Assembly: GCA_019119685.1 (NCBI GenBank)
Contig: DWWN01000023.1
Coordinates: 1 to 62,699 of the forward strand
Source of the DNA: Candidatus Faecalibacterium faecigallinarum
Lineage (GTDB): Bacteria; Bacillota; Clostridia; Oscillospirales; Ruminococcaceae
Length of the DNA: 62,699 nucleotides
Direction: 5' to 3'
This document shows, piece after piece, positions 50,900-60,879 of this stretch (positions are counted from its first letter, which is position 1; each line of letters begins with the position of its first letter). The notes beneath the pieces are model-generated. The model was given only the letters and a program-made list of their open reading frames with translations, was not told where the DNA came from and made no database searches. A program made the translations under genes and the position numbers.

Positions 50900-52891
50900 A
50901 TGCACACTGCGACACAGACGGCGGCAGCCGCCACGGCCCGCCGCAAAATGTACGATTCCAAAGCCTTTGAGGCGCAATACCACACCGACGCGCCCCTGGG
51001 CGCCCTCTGGGCCCCCGAGGCCACCCGCTTTGCCCTGTGGGCCCCCACCGCCCGCCAGGTCTCCCTCCACCTCTACGCAGACGGAACGGAGGGCGAGCCC
51101 CGGCTGAGCATCGACCTTGTCCGCGGCCAGCGCGGCGTCTGGGAGGCGACGGTGGCAGGCGACCTGGACGGCCGCTACTACGACTTTTCCGTCACCGACA
51201 GCGAGGGGGTCATGCGCCGCACCGCCGACCCCTGGGCCCGGGCCTGCGGGCTGGACGGCGGGCGCAGCATGGTCATCGACCTGCGCCGCACCGACCCCGA
51301 CGGCTGGGCGGAGGATGCGCCCCCCGCCCGCGGCCCCGAGGACGTCATCTGGGAAGTGCACGTCAAGGACTTTTCCCACGACGTCCACAGCGGGGTGCCC
51401 GCGGCGCTACGGGGCAAGTACAAGGCCCTGACCCTGACCGGCACCACCCTGGACGGGGACGGCGTCCACCCCACCTGCACCGATTACCTCAAGCGGCTGG
51501 GGGTCAACTACATCCAGCTGATGCCGGTGTTCGACTACGGCTCGGTGCCCGAGGGGGACCCCGAGGCTTTCAACTGGGGGTACGACCCCGTCAACTACAA
51601 CGTCCCCGAGGGCAGCTACGCCACCGACCCCAGCGACGGCGCCGTCCGCATCCGAGAACTGAAGGAGGCCATTCAGGCCCTGCACCAAAACGGCTTCCGG
51701 GTCATCATGGACGTGGTCTACAACCACACCTATAAACTGGACTCCTGGCTGTGGCGGACCGAGCCCTGGTATTTCTACCGCCAGAACCCCGACGACAGCC
51801 CCGCCGACGGCTCGGGCTGCGGCAACGACCTGGCCTCCGAGCGCAGCATGTGCGCAAGATATATCCTGGAATCTGTGCTATACTGGGCGCGGGAGTACCA
51901 CATAGACGGCTTCCGCTTCGACCTGATGGCCCTGCTGGACACCCAGCTGATGGAGCGCATCCGCGCCGCCCTCGACGCCGAATACGGCAAAGGGGAAAAG
52001 ATCCTCTACGGCGAGCCCTGGAGCGCCCACAGCAGCCCCATGCGCCGGGGGGCAAAGCCCGCCGGCAAGCGGGCCCTGCCGGATTTGGACGAGAACATCG
52101 GGGCCTTCTGCGACGCCACCCGGGACCTGGTCAAGGGGCACATCCTCCACGCTGAGCGGCCCGGCTTTGTCAACGGCGGTTCGGCCCGGCTGTCCGACCT
52201 CACCCTGGCCGTCACCGGCTGGGCCGGGGCCCAGGGCGGGCGGTTCGCCACACGGGCGGCCAGCCAGTCCATCAACTACCTTTCCAGCCACGACGACTGG
52301 ACGCTGTGGGACAAACTGGTCATCACCATGGACCCCGCCCGCCGCTTCGACCAGCCCACCACCGCCATCCTGCAGGCCAACCGGCTGGCGGTGGCCTTCT
52401 GCTTTGGCTGCCAGGGCCGCTGGTTCATGCTGGCGGGCGAGGAGTTCGGCCGCACCAAGCAGGGCCTGCAGAACAGCTTCAACGCCGCAGCGGCCCTCAA
52501 CCGGCTGGACTGGGCCCGGGCCTGGACTGGCCCCTGGAAAGACCTGGCCGACTACTACCGCGGCCTGATCGCCCTGCGCCGGCAGCTGCCCGCCCTGTGC
52601 GACAAGCGGCCCGAAGCAGCCGCCCGCCTGCTGGGCGCGTGGCGGCCGGGACGGCTGGCCGCAGCCTTCCAGCTGGACAACCGCGCCCCTTCCAGCCGCT
52701 GGGATGAGCTGCTGCTGTTCTACAGCGCCGCAGACGTCTCCCGCCACGCCGCCCTGCCCGACGGCCAGTGGCAGGTCCTTGCCGACCCGGACAGCAGCTT
52801 CCATTGGCAGGAGGCCGCCCCCGCCCTGCTTTCCGGGCAGGCCGCCCTGCCCGCCTCCGGCGCTCTGATCCTGGGCCGGGTGCGGCTGTAA
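50900..52891 (+). CDS. pulA: Type I pullulanase (GH13 with CBM48)
   Basis: A 663-residue cytosolic debranching enzyme that hydrolyses alpha-1,6 links in pullulan and branched maltodextrins. A CBM48-like domain (about 25-115: APEATRFALWAPTARQVSLHLY) precedes the barrel. The pullulanase signature is FNWGYDPVNYNVPEGSYATDP. Catalytic residues are Asp341 (DGFRFDLM), Glu372 (LYGEPW) and Asp465 (LSSHDDW). There is no signal peptide, so it acts on imported dextrins or on glycogen. The start at 50900 follows AAGGACGG. Confidence 0.93.
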   Translation: MHTATQTAAAATARRKMYDSKAFEAQYHTDAPLGALWAPEATRFALWAPTARQVSLHLYADGTEGEPRLSIDLVRGQRGVWEATVAGDLDGRYYDFSVTDSEGVMRRTADPWARACGLDGGRSMVIDLRRTDPDGWAEDAPPARGPEDVIWEVHVKDFSHDVHSGVPAALRGKYKALTLTGTTLDGDGVHPTCTDYLKRLGVNYIQLMPVFDYGSVPEGDPEAFNWGYDPVNYNVPEGSYATDPSDGAVRIRELKEAIQALHQNGFRVIMDVVYNHTYKLDSWLWRTEPWYFYRQNPDDSPADGSGCGNDLASERSMCARYILESVLYWAREYHIDGFRFDLMALLDTQLMERIRAALDAEYGKGEKILYGEPWSAHSSPMRRGAKPAGKRALPDLDENIGAFCDATRDLVKGHILHAERPGFVNGGSARLSDLTLAVTGWAGAQGGRFATRAASQSINYLSSHDDWTLWDKLVITMDPARRFDQPTTAILQANRLAVAFCFGCQGRWFMLAGEEFGRTKQGLQNSFNAAAALNRLDWARAWTGPWKDLADYYRGLIALRRQLPALCDKRPEAAARLLGAWRPGRLAAAFQLDNRAPSSRWDELLLFYSAADVSRHAALPDGQWQVLADPDSSFHWQEAAPALLSGQAALPASGALILGRVRL

Positions 52892-52916
52892 CACACTTTT
52901 GTTAGGAGAAAAGAAC

Positions 52917-54893
52917 ATGGACTATATCTTTGGCCGGCAGGACTTTGCCGGCGCAGACGCCCAGCAGGAGACTTTCCTGCTGACGGCCGGCACCGGCGCT
53001 TACTGCGCCCTTTCCACCGCCTTTTCCGCCACCCGGGGGGACCACGCCCTCCTGATGGCCTGCCTGCGGGCCCCCACCGCCCGCTTTGACCTGGTCCACC
53101 GCCTGGGTGAGCGCCTCGCCGTCGGGGACAATGCCGTCTGGCTGTCCACCCAGGACAAGGCCGGCGCGCCCGATGAGGACGGCTGGCGGCATCTGATCCT
53201 GTTCGACGGGGCCGAACCCCGCTGGGTCTATGAGGCGGCCGGGGTGCGCGTTTCCCGCCGGGTGGCCATGCAGTACGGCGCCAACACGGTGGCCGTCTGC
53301 TACACGGTGGAAAACGGCGCGGCCAGCCCCGCCGTCCTGACCGTCACCCCCTGGCTGCGGTTCGTGCCCAAGGGCCGCCGGATGACCCGGCAGCGGACTT
53401 TCGCCTGGCAGGAGGGCAAAGTCTCCAGCGGCGGGCTGGACCTCTATTTCGCACTGGAGGGCGGCCGGGCCGAAGCCCTGCCCGCCGCCCAGTACGAGAG
53501 CCTCCGCTTCCGCCACGACGCCCCCGACGGCCGGCCCGCCACCGGCCTGTGCGGGGCCGCAGGGCATTTCGTCTTTGAAACAGCCCCCGGCGAGACGAAG
53601 GAGTTTGCCGTCGTGTTCGGCACAGAGCCGGCCCTCCCCAAAGCCGCCGGCGTGCTGGCCGGGCAGGCCCAGCGACGCCGGGCCCAGGCCGGGGCCGCCG
53701 GCCTGCGCAGCGAGCTGGGCAAAGCCCTCTCGGCGGCGGCCGACGCCTACATCGTGGACCGGGCGTCCACCGGGGGCCGGACCATCGTGGCCGGCTACCC
53801 CTTCTTCACCGACTGGGGCCGGGACACCATGATTGCCCTGCCCGGCTGCACCCTCACCACCCACCGCTACGAGGACGCCAAGAGTATCCTGCGCACCTTT
53901 GCCGCCAACGAAAAGGACGGCCTGCTGCCCAACCTTTTCCCCGACCAGGACGCGCCTCCCCAGTACAACACGGTGGACGCCGCCCTGCTCTTTTTGAATT
54001 GTCTGTGGCTCTACCACGCCCGCACCGGGGACGACGCCTTTGTCCGGGAGGTCTGGCCCTGCGCCGAGCGGATCATCCGCTGCTACAAGGCCGGCACCCG
54101 TCACGGCATCCACATGGACGCCGACGGCCTTTTGTGCGCCGGCGAGGGCCTGGACCAGGTGACCTGGATGGATGTGCGGATCGGCACCATCCTGCCCACC
54201 CCCCGCCACGGCAAACCGGTGGAGGTCAACGCCTACTGGTACAACGCCCTGCAGATCATGGCCCGGCTGGCGCCGCTTGCCGGGGCGGACGGCGCGCCCT
54301 ACGCGGCATTGGCTGCGCAGGCGGGCGAGAGCTTCCGCCGCGCCTTCTGGATGCCGGAGGCCGGGTATCTGAAGGACGTCATCAGCCCCGAGCCCTCCCC
54401 CGCCGACACCCAGCTGCGCTGCAACCAGGTCTGGGCCGTCTCGATGCCCTTCACCCCCCTGACGCGGGAGCAGGCCGCCGGGGTGGCGCGCAGCGTCCGG
54501 CGTGCCCTGTGGACCCCCTGCGGCCTGCGCACCCTCGACCCCGCCGACCCCGATTTCCACCCCGTCTACGGCGGGCCCCAGAAGGTGCGGGACATGGCCT
54601 ACCATCAGGGGACGGTCTGGCCCTTCCCGCTGGGCGGCTACTACCTGGCCGAGCTGCGGCTGGGCGGCTTTGACGAGGCCAGCTGCGCCCGGGTCCGCCA
54701 GGACCTGGACGCCCTTGCCCCCGCGCTGCGGGAGGGCTGCCTCGGCCACCTGCCCGAGATCTACGACGGCGGCACGCCGGGGGCCTCCCGCGGGTGCTTT
54801 GCCCAGGCCTGGAGCGTGGGCGAGCTGCTGCGGGTGTGCGAAGCGCTGGAACGGCCCGAAGCCGCCGGCTTTGCGGGCGGCTGGGCCGAGTGA
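52917..54893 (+). CDS. Glycogen debranching enzyme, amylo-alpha-1,6-glucosidase type
   Basis: A 658-residue protein of the bacterial GDE family (GH133). An N-terminal beta-rich domain (to ~280) precedes an (alpha/alpha)6 barrel with the hallmark GYPFFTDWGRDTMIALPG, followed by LLPNLFPDQDAPPQYNTVDAAL and VEVNAYWYNALQIM. It would remove alpha-1,6 glucose stubs left by phosphorylase. Two debranching enzymes of unrelated fold side by side suggest one for imported dextrins and one for glycogen. The start at 52917 follows TTAGGAGAAAAG. Confidence 0.9.
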   Translation: MDYIFGRQDFAGADAQQETFLLTAGTGAYCALSTAFSATRGDHALLMACLRAPTARFDLVHRLGERLAVGDNAVWLSTQDKAGAPDEDGWRHLILFDGAEPRWVYEAAGVRVSRRVAMQYGANTVAVCYTVENGAASPAVLTVTPWLRFVPKGRRMTRQRTFAWQEGKVSSGGLDLYFALEGGRAEALPAAQYESLRFRHDAPDGRPATGLCGAAGHFVFETAPGETKEFAVVFGTEPALPKAAGVLAGQAQRRRAQAGAAGLRSELGKALSAAADAYIVDRASTGGRTIVAGYPFFTDWGRDTMIALPGCTLTTHRYEDAKSILRTFAANEKDGLLPNLFPDQDAPPQYNTVDAALLFLNCLWLYHARTGDDAFVREVWPCAERIIRCYKAGTRHGIHMDADGLLCAGEGLDQVTWMDVRIGTILPTPRHGKPVEVNAYWYNALQIMARLAPLAGADGAPYAALAAQAGESFRRAFWMPEAGYLKDVISPEPSPADTQLRCNQVWAVSMPFTPLTREQAAGVARSVRRALWTPCGLRTLDPADPDFHPVYGGPQKVRDMAYHQGTVWPFPLGGYYLAELRLGGFDEASCARVRQDLDALAPALREGCLGHLPEIYDGGTPGASRGCFAQAWSVGELLRVCEALERPEAAGFAGGWAE

Positions 54894-54915
54894 CCCCCAT
54901 TTGGTCGTTTTTTTG

Positions 54916-54938
54916 ATAGGAAAAGGCGGTTTTCCTAT
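54916..54938. terminator. Hairpin between the debranching enzyme and neopullulanase genes
   Basis: ATAGGAAAA and TTTTCCTAT are perfect arms around GGCGG. A T7 run precedes the stem but no T-run follows on the plus strand, so termination of the sense RNA is doubtful. It may be a processing or stability hairpin. Confidence 0.4.
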
Positions 54939-55016
54939 TGATTCCGGGGCGCTTCCATCGTATCTTTGTTCCCAGAAAAAAGAGAGTTCGGAAGGAACCG
55001 CAAGGAGGCTTTTTCC

Positions 55017-56732
55017 ATGAATACAGCTGCGATCTACCACGAAGCACGCATCCCCATGTGCTGCGCCCTGGACCCGGAGACCCTGCAGATCACCCTGCGC
55101 ACCGGCCTGGACGCCGAGCGGGTGGTGCTGATCTACGCCGACCCCTACGAGGCCGGCATCGCCGGCGGCGAGGAGTCCTGGCAGGGCCGCCGGATGGAGA
55201 TGCGCCCCGCCGCCCAGCTGGAACGCTGCCAGCTCTGGCGCGCCGTCCTCCGCCCCCCTTACCGCCGGCTGCGCTACTGTTTCGCGGTCAGCCAGGGGCA
55301 GGAGACCTGGTATTACTATGAGGACGGCCTGCGCGACGTTTTACAGCTGGACAACCGCGTCCAGTGCTTCACCATGCCCTGGATGAACCCCTCCGACGTC
55401 ATCGCCCCGCCCGACTGGGTGCGCGGGACGGTCTGGTACCAGATCTTCCCCGACCGGTTCTGCCGCGGGGGCAGCGGGCGGCCGGGCGCCCTGCCCTGGC
55501 GGGAAGGCCCCGTCACCAACGCTGAGCGCTTTGGCGGGGACCTGGCCGGCATCACCTCCAGGCTGCCCTATCTGGCCGGGCTGGGGGTGAACGGCCTTTA
55601 CCTCAACCCCATCTTCCTCGCGGGCAGCATCCACAAATACGACACCACCGATTACACCAGGGTGGACCCCGACTTCGGCGCCGAGGCCGATCTGGAGCAG
55701 CTGGTCCGCACCGCCCACGAGCAGGGCATCCGGGTCATGCTGGACGCGGTGTTCAACCACTGCGGCCCGGCCTTCGCCCCCTGGCGGGACGTGGTGGTCC
55801 ACGGGCCGGCCTCCCCTTACTGGGACTGGTTCTTTGTCCGCCAGTGGCCCTTTGACGAGGGCGAGACCCGGGACGGCCGGTACTTCTCCTTCGCCTTCCA
55901 CGGCGGGATGCCCAAGCTCAACACCAACCACCCCGAGGTGCAGGAATACTTCATCTCCCTGTGTGAGAGCTGGGTCAAGCGGTACGACATCGACGCCATC
56001 CGCTTCGATGTGGGCAACGAGATCGCCCACAGCTTCCTGCGGCGGCTGCGCGTCCGCCTCAAGGCCATCAAGCCCAGCATCTACCTGCTGGGCGAGATCT
56101 GGCACGACGCCCCCGCCTGGCTGGAGGGCGACGAGTACGACGCCGTCATGCACTACCCCCTGCAGAGCGCCATCCGCCGCTTTTTTGAGGACAAGAGCCA
56201 GCCCGCGGCGGCCTTTGGCTGGGACGTGGGCCGGTGCATGGCGGTGTATGCGCCGCAGGTCAACGAGGCGCAGTTCACCCTGCTGGACTCCCACGACACC
56301 ATCCGGCTGCGCAACCGGGTGTCCGGCGAGGGCGAATACTGGCAGCAGCTGACCGCCCTGTTCACCCTGCCGGGCAGCCCCTGCATCTACTACGGCACCG
56401 AGCTGCTGCTGGAAGGCGGCCCCGACCCTGACTGCCGCCGCTGTATGCCCTGGGCCCGGCTGGAAGCGGAGGGCCCAAGCCCCATCCTGCGCCAGCTGAT
56501 CGGCCTGCGCCGGCGCCAGCCCGCCCTTCAGGGCTGCGAGATCAGCTTTTTGCCCGGCGAGGGGCGGCTGGTCCGCTACCGCCGGGGCGCGCCCGGCCAG
56601 GACCAGCTGGAAGTCTGCCTCAACGCCGGCTCCCAGCCGGAACCCGTCGCCCCCGGCGGCGCAGACCTGTTCGCCACAGAATGGGACGGCGAAACGCTGG
56701 CCCCCGGCGGCATCCTGATCCGCCGCGTCTGA
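55017..56732 (+). CDS. Neopullulanase / cyclomaltodextrinase-type GH13 enzyme
   Basis: A 571-residue cytosolic enzyme with an N-terminal CBM34-like domain (1-120) that mediates dimerisation, then GTVWYQIFPDRFCRGG and a GH13 barrel. Catalytic residues are Asp331 (IRFDVGNEIAH), Glu360 (LLGEIW) and Asp427 (DSHDTIR). Such enzymes hydrolyse cyclodextrins, pullulan and maltodextrins to maltose or panose. The start at 55017 follows AAGGAGGCTTTTTCC. Confidence 0.9.
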   Translation: MNTAAIYHEARIPMCCALDPETLQITLRTGLDAERVVLIYADPYEAGIAGGEESWQGRRMEMRPAAQLERCQLWRAVLRPPYRRLRYCFAVSQGQETWYYYEDGLRDVLQLDNRVQCFTMPWMNPSDVIAPPDWVRGTVWYQIFPDRFCRGGSGRPGALPWREGPVTNAERFGGDLAGITSRLPYLAGLGVNGLYLNPIFLAGSIHKYDTTDYTRVDPDFGAEADLEQLVRTAHEQGIRVMLDAVFNHCGPAFAPWRDVVVHGPASPYWDWFFVRQWPFDEGETRDGRYFSFAFHGGMPKLNTNHPEVQEYFISLCESWVKRYDIDAIRFDVGNEIAHSFLRRLRVRLKAIKPSIYLLGEIWHDAPAWLEGDEYDAVMHYPLQSAIRRFFEDKSQPAAAFGWDVGRCMAVYAPQVNEAQFTLLDSHDTIRLRNRVSGEGEYWQQLTALFTLPGSPCIYYGTELLLEGGPDPDCRRCMPWARLEAEGPSPILRQLIGLRRRQPALQGCEISFLPGEGRLVRYRRGAPGQDQLEVCLNAGSQPEPVAPGGADLFATEWDGETLAPGGILIRRV

Positions 56733-56774
56733 CCGCAGGCGCGCCGCACGTCATGTAAAACGAGGTGTATTGTT

Positions 56775-58397
56775 ATGATCAACTTTAACAAAAAGGACTG
56801 GTGGAAAGAGGCCGTCATCTACCAGATCTACCCCAAGAGCTTCCAGGATTCCAACGGCGACGGCATCGGCGACCTGCCCGGCATCCTCTCCCGGCTGGAC
56901 TACCTGCACAAGCTGGGAGTGGACGCTTTGTGGCTCAGCCCGGTACTGGCCTCCCCCCAGGTGGACAACGGCTACGACGTGTCCGACTACCAGGACATCG
57001 ACCCCATGTTCGGCACCATGGAGGATATGCGCACCCTCATCCGGGAGGCCAGAGCCCGTGGCATCGGCATCCTGATGGACCTGGTGCTGAACCACACCAG
57101 CGACCAGCACCGCTGGTTCCGGGAGGCCTGCAAGGGCAGGGACAACCCCTGCCACGACTACTACATCTGGCGGGACGGCGTCCCCGGCGCGCTGCCCAAC
57201 GAGATGCGGGCAGCCTTCGGCGGCCCGGCCTGGACTTACGTCCCCGCCCTCGGGCAATACTACTTCCATCAGTTCGCCCCCCAGCAGCCCGACCTGAACT
57301 GGGCCAACCCCGCCGTCCGGCAGGAGCTGTACAAGATGATCCGCTTCTGGATGGACGAGGGTGTGGCGGGCTTCCGGCTGGACGTCATCGACCAGGTGGG
57401 CAAGGACCCCGACCGCCAGATCACCGCCAACGGCCCCCGCCTGATGGAGTTCCTGCACGAGCTGAACCGGGAGACCTGGGGCGGCAAAAACCTGGTCACG
57501 GTGGGCGAGGCCTGGGGGGCGGACATCCCCCGCGCCCGGCAGTACAGCGCCCCCGACGGCAGCGTGTTCAGCATGGTGTTTCAGTTCGAGCAGATGTGCC
57601 TGGACCACGAGGCCGACAAGTGGGTGCCCAAAGCCATGACCCTGCCCGAGCTGAAAGCCAGCATCGCCCGCTGGCAGCAGGGGCTGCACGGCTGCGGCTG
57701 GAACAGCCTTTTCTGGGACAACCACGACCTGCCCCGCATCGTCAGCCGCTGGGGCGACGATGGCGAGCTCCGGGTCGATTCGGCCAAGGCGCTGGCGGTG
57801 GCCCTCCACGGCCTGCAGGGCACGCCCTACATCTACCAGGGCGAGGAGCTGGGCATGACCAACGCCCCCTACCCTCTGGAAGAACTGCGGGACCTCGAGA
57901 GCATCAACGCTTACCACGAGATGGTGGAAAAGGGGATGCCCGAGGCGGACGCCCTGGCCGCCATCCACCGCATGATGCGGGACAACGCCCGCACCCCCAT
58001 GCAGTGGACCGATGGCCCCCACGCCGGCTTCACCAGCGGGACGCCCTGGATGATGGTCAACCCCAACTATACCCAGATCAACGCCGCGTCGGCCCTGGCC
58101 GACCCCGACTCGGTCTTTTATACCTACCAGAAACTGATCGCGCTGCGCAAGGCCCACCCGGTGTTCGTGGAGGGGGACTTCACCCTTCTCTGCCCTGAGG
58201 ATGAACAGGTGTTCGCCTACCTGCGCCGGGGCGCGGGCCAGGAACTGCTGGCGGCCGTCAACCTGAGCGGCCGCAGCGCCCCCTTCGCCCTGCCGGAGGC
58301 CTTTGCGGGCTGCGAGCCCCTGCTGGCCACCCAGGGCGCGCCCCAGGCCGGCGTCCTGCGCCCCTGGGAAGCGCAGCTCTACCTGCGCGAGCTGTAA
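56775..58397 (+). CDS. Alpha-1,6-glucosidase (oligo-1,6-glucosidase / dextran glucosidase type, GH13_31)
   Basis: A 540-residue cytosolic enzyme starting with WWKEAVIYQIYPKSFQDSNGDGIGDLPG. Catalytic residues are Asp203 (GFRLDVID), Glu245 (TVGEAWG) and Asp318 (WDNHDLPR). The residue after the nucleophile is Val. In this subfamily Val at that place goes with alpha-1,6 specificity, while Ala or Thr goes with alpha-1,4, so isomaltose or panose-type products of neopullulanase are likely substrates. The TIM-barrel calcium-site residues DSNGDG are present. The gene is 42 bases after neopullulanase. Confidence 0.92.
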   Translation: MINFNKKDWWKEAVIYQIYPKSFQDSNGDGIGDLPGILSRLDYLHKLGVDALWLSPVLASPQVDNGYDVSDYQDIDPMFGTMEDMRTLIREARARGIGILMDLVLNHTSDQHRWFREACKGRDNPCHDYYIWRDGVPGALPNEMRAAFGGPAWTYVPALGQYYFHQFAPQQPDLNWANPAVRQELYKMIRFWMDEGVAGFRLDVIDQVGKDPDRQITANGPRLMEFLHELNRETWGGKNLVTVGEAWGADIPRARQYSAPDGSVFSMVFQFEQMCLDHEADKWVPKAMTLPELKASIARWQQGLHGCGWNSLFWDNHDLPRIVSRWGDDGELRVDSAKALAVALHGLQGTPYIYQGEELGMTNAPYPLEELRDLESINAYHEMVEKGMPEADALAAIHRMMRDNARTPMQWTDGPHAGFTSGTPWMMVNPNYTQINAASALADPDSVFYTYQKLIALRKAHPVFVEGDFTLLCPEDEQVFAYLRRGAGQELLAAVNLSGRSAPFALPEAFAGCEPLLATQGAPQAGVLRPWEAQLYLREL

Positions 58398-58433
58398 ACC
58401 TTTGTCCTGCACAAGAAAAGGAGGTCACTCCCT

Positions 58434-60707
58434 ATGGAAATGAACGAACTCAAACAGCAGCTGGCGGCGCTCACTGTGGAGCGCTTTGGCTGCCAGCCCG
58501 ACGCCTGCACCGACGCCCAGCTCTACCACGCCCTGCTGGCTTTGACCCAGCGGCTGGCCGCGGGCCGGCCCGCCCCCGCCGGGGAACGCAAGCTCTACTA
58601 TTTTTCGGCCGAGTTCCTGATGGGCAAGCTGCTGAGCAACAACCTGCTTGCCCTGGGCCTGTTCGACCAGGTGCGCGCCCTGCTGGACGGGATGGGCCGT
58701 TCTCTCGCCGCGCTGGAGGAATACGAGCCCGAGCCCTCCTTGGGCAACGGCGGCCTGGGCCGGCTGGCCGCCTGCTTTTTGGACTCCATCGCCGCGCTGG
58801 ACCTGCCCGGCGACGGCGTGGGCCTGAACTATCACTACGGCCTGTTCCATCAGAAGTTCGCCGGGCGCCGCCAGCAGGAGCAGCCCGACCCCTGGATCGA
58901 GCCCGAAAGCTGGCTGCTGCCCACCGGCAAGACCTACACCGTCCCCTTCGGCGGCTTTGCGCTGGATGCGGTGCTGTACGACATCGCCATCCCCGGGGCC
59001 CACAGTGCGATCGCCAACCGGCTGCACCTCTTTGATGTGGCCGACCCGGCCCAGCCCCCCGCCCACGGCATCGACTTTGACAAGCGGGACATCCCCCACT
59101 GCCTGACCTCCTTCCTCTACCCCGACGACAGCGACCGGGACGGCCAGCTGCTGCGGGTCTACCAGCAGTATTTCATGGTGTCGGCCGGCGCCCAGCTGAT
59201 CCTGGACGAGCTGGCCGCCCGGGGCTATGCCCCCGGCACCCTCAGCAGCCATGTGGCCATCCAGATCAACGACACCCATCCCTCCATGGTCATCCCCGAG
59301 CTGATCCGCCTGCTGACCGAACGGGGCCTCTCCTTCGACCAGGCCGTGGAACAGGTGGAAAAGACCTGCGCCTACACCAACCACACCATCCTGGCCGAGG
59401 CCCTGGAAAAGTGGCCCCTGGATTACATCCAGACTGTCGCGCCCCAGATCGTGCCCATCATCCGGGAGCTGGACCAGCGCGCCCGCCAGCGCAGCGGCGA
59501 CAGCCGGGTGGCCATCCTGGACGACGGGGGCCGGGTGCACATGGCCCACATGGACATCCACTACGGCCACTCGGTGAACGGCGTGGCCGCCCTCCACACC
59601 GAGATCCTCAAGACCAGCGAGCTGAAGCCCTTCTACGACCTCTACCCCGAAAAGTTCAACAACAAGACCAACGGCGTCACCTTCCGCCGCTGGCTGGAAG
59701 CCTGCGACCCCGCCCTGTCCCACTGGATCACCCAGCGGATCGGCGACGGCTGGACCCGCGACGCCGCCGAGCTGGAAAAACTGCTGCCCTTCGCCGACGA
59801 CCCGGACAGCCTGTCCAGCCTGCTGGAGGTCAAGCAGCACAACAAACGCAAGCTCCAGGCCCTGCTGCGCCAGCGCCAGGGGGTGGAGGTGGACGAGAAC
59901 TCCATCTTCGACATCCAGGTCAAGCGCCTGCACGAGTACAAGCGCCAGCAGATGAACGCCCTGTGGGTCATCTACAAATACTGCCAGATCAAGGGCGGCA
60001 ACAAACCCGCCCGGCCCATCACGGTGCTGTTCGGGGCCAAGGCCGCCCCGGCCTACACCATGGCCAAGAACATCATCCACCTGATCCTCTGCCTGCAGGC
60101 TTTGACCGAGTCCGACCCCGACGTGCGCCCCTGGCTGCACGTGGTGATGGTGGAGAATTACAACGTCAGCTGGGCCGAGGCCCTGATCCCCGCCTGTGAC
60201 ATCTCGGAGCAGATCTCCCTGGCCTCCAAGGAAGCCAGCGGCACCAGCAACATGAAGTTCATGGCCAACGGCGCCGTAACGCTGGGCACCATGGACGGCG
60301 CCAATGTAGAGATCGCCGGACTGGTCGGCCCCGAGAACATCTACACTTTCGGCGCTTCCAGCGATGCAGTCATCGACCTCTACGCCCGCGGCGCCTACCG
60401 TTCCCTCGACTATTACCACCGCCCCGCCGTGGAGCGCCTGGTGGATTTCCTGCTCTCGCCCGCGATGCTGGCCCTGGGCGACCCGGCGGTGCTCAGCGCG
60501 CTGTGGAACGACATGAAGCACAAGGACTGGTTCATGGCCCTGCTGGATGTGGAAAGCTATGTCGAGGCGAAAGAACGCGCCCTGGCCGGATATGAGGACC
60601 GTATGGCCTGGGCCCGCAAGATGCTGGTGAACATCGCCCGGTCGGGGTATTTCTCCTCCGACCGCACCATCGCCCAGTACAATACCGATATCTGGCATCT
60701 TTCCTGA
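58434..60707 (+). CDS. glgP: Glycogen/maltodextrin phosphorylase (GT35)
   Basis: A 757-residue PLP enzyme that releases glucose-1-phosphate from alpha-1,4-glucan ends. PLP is bound by Lys608 in [42 protein letters not shown] and [16 protein letters not shown] are further family signatures. It lacks the long N-terminal regulatory extension of muscle-type enzymes. It is the last gene of the cluster and makes it phosphorolytic: debranched dextrins yield glucose-1-phosphate at no ATP cost. The ribosome site AAAGGAGGTCACTCCCT fixes the start. Confidence 0.96.
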   Translation: MEMNELKQQLAALTVERFGCQPDACTDAQLYHALLALTQRLAAGRPAPAGERKLYYFSAEFLMGKLLSNNLLALGLFDQVRALLDGMGRSLAALEEYEPEPSLGNGGLGRLAACFLDSIAALDLPGDGVGLNYHYGLFHQKFAGRRQQEQPDPWIEPESWLLPTGKTYTVPFGGFALDAVLYDIAIPGAHSAIANRLHLFDVADPAQPPAHGIDFDKRDIPHCLTSFLYPDDSDRDGQLLRVYQQYFMVSAGAQLILDELAARGYAPGTLSSHVAIQINDTHPSMVIPELIRLLTERGLSFDQAVEQVEKTCAYTNHTILAEALEKWPLDYIQTVAPQIVPIIRELDQRARQRSGDSRVAILDDGGRVHMAHMDIHYGHSVNGVAALHTEILKTSELKPFYDLYPEKFNNKTNGVTFRRWLEACDPALSHWITQRIGDGWTRDAAELEKLLPFADDPDSLSSLLEVKQHNKRKLQALLRQRQGVEVDENSIFDIQVKRLHEYKRQQMNALWVIYKYCQIKGGNKPARPITVLFGAKAAPAYTMAKNIIHLILCLQALTESDPDVRPWLHVVMVENYNVSWAEALIPACDISEQISLASKEASGTSNMKFMANGAVTLGTMDGANVEIAGLVGPENIYTFGASSDAVIDLYARGAYRSLDYYHRPAVERLVDFLLSPAMLALGDPAVLSALWNDMKHKDWFMALLDVESYVEAKERALAGYEDRMAWARKMLVNIARSGYFSSDRTIAQYNTDIWHLS

Positions 60708-60718
60708 CCGCCCCCGTA

Positions 60719-60759
60719 CAGGCCGGGCGCCGCTGCCGCAGCGGCGCCCGGCCTGTTTT
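60719..60759 (+). terminator. Terminator of the maltodextrin/glycogen operon
   Basis: The perfect 17-base arms CAGGCCGGGCGCCGCTG and CAGCGGCGCCCGGCCTG enclose three bases and precede TTTTC. Confidence 0.9.
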
Positions 60760-60783
60760 CCCTCCCGTTCTTTGCAGTTGCCG

Positions 60784-60812
60784 TTGCGCGGCAGGCACAG
60801 GTATGCTATACT
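60784..60812 (+). promoter_or_regulatory. Promoter of the DUF1846 gene
   Basis: TTGCGC and TATACT spaced by 17 bases with a TATG extension before the -10 box. The leader is about 60 bases. Confidence 0.68.
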
Positions 60813-60879
60813 TTTGGGGAATGAGTCTGCGGACGCCGGCCCCGCCGGCATTTTGGGAAAAGGGAAAAGTGAGGAATCC

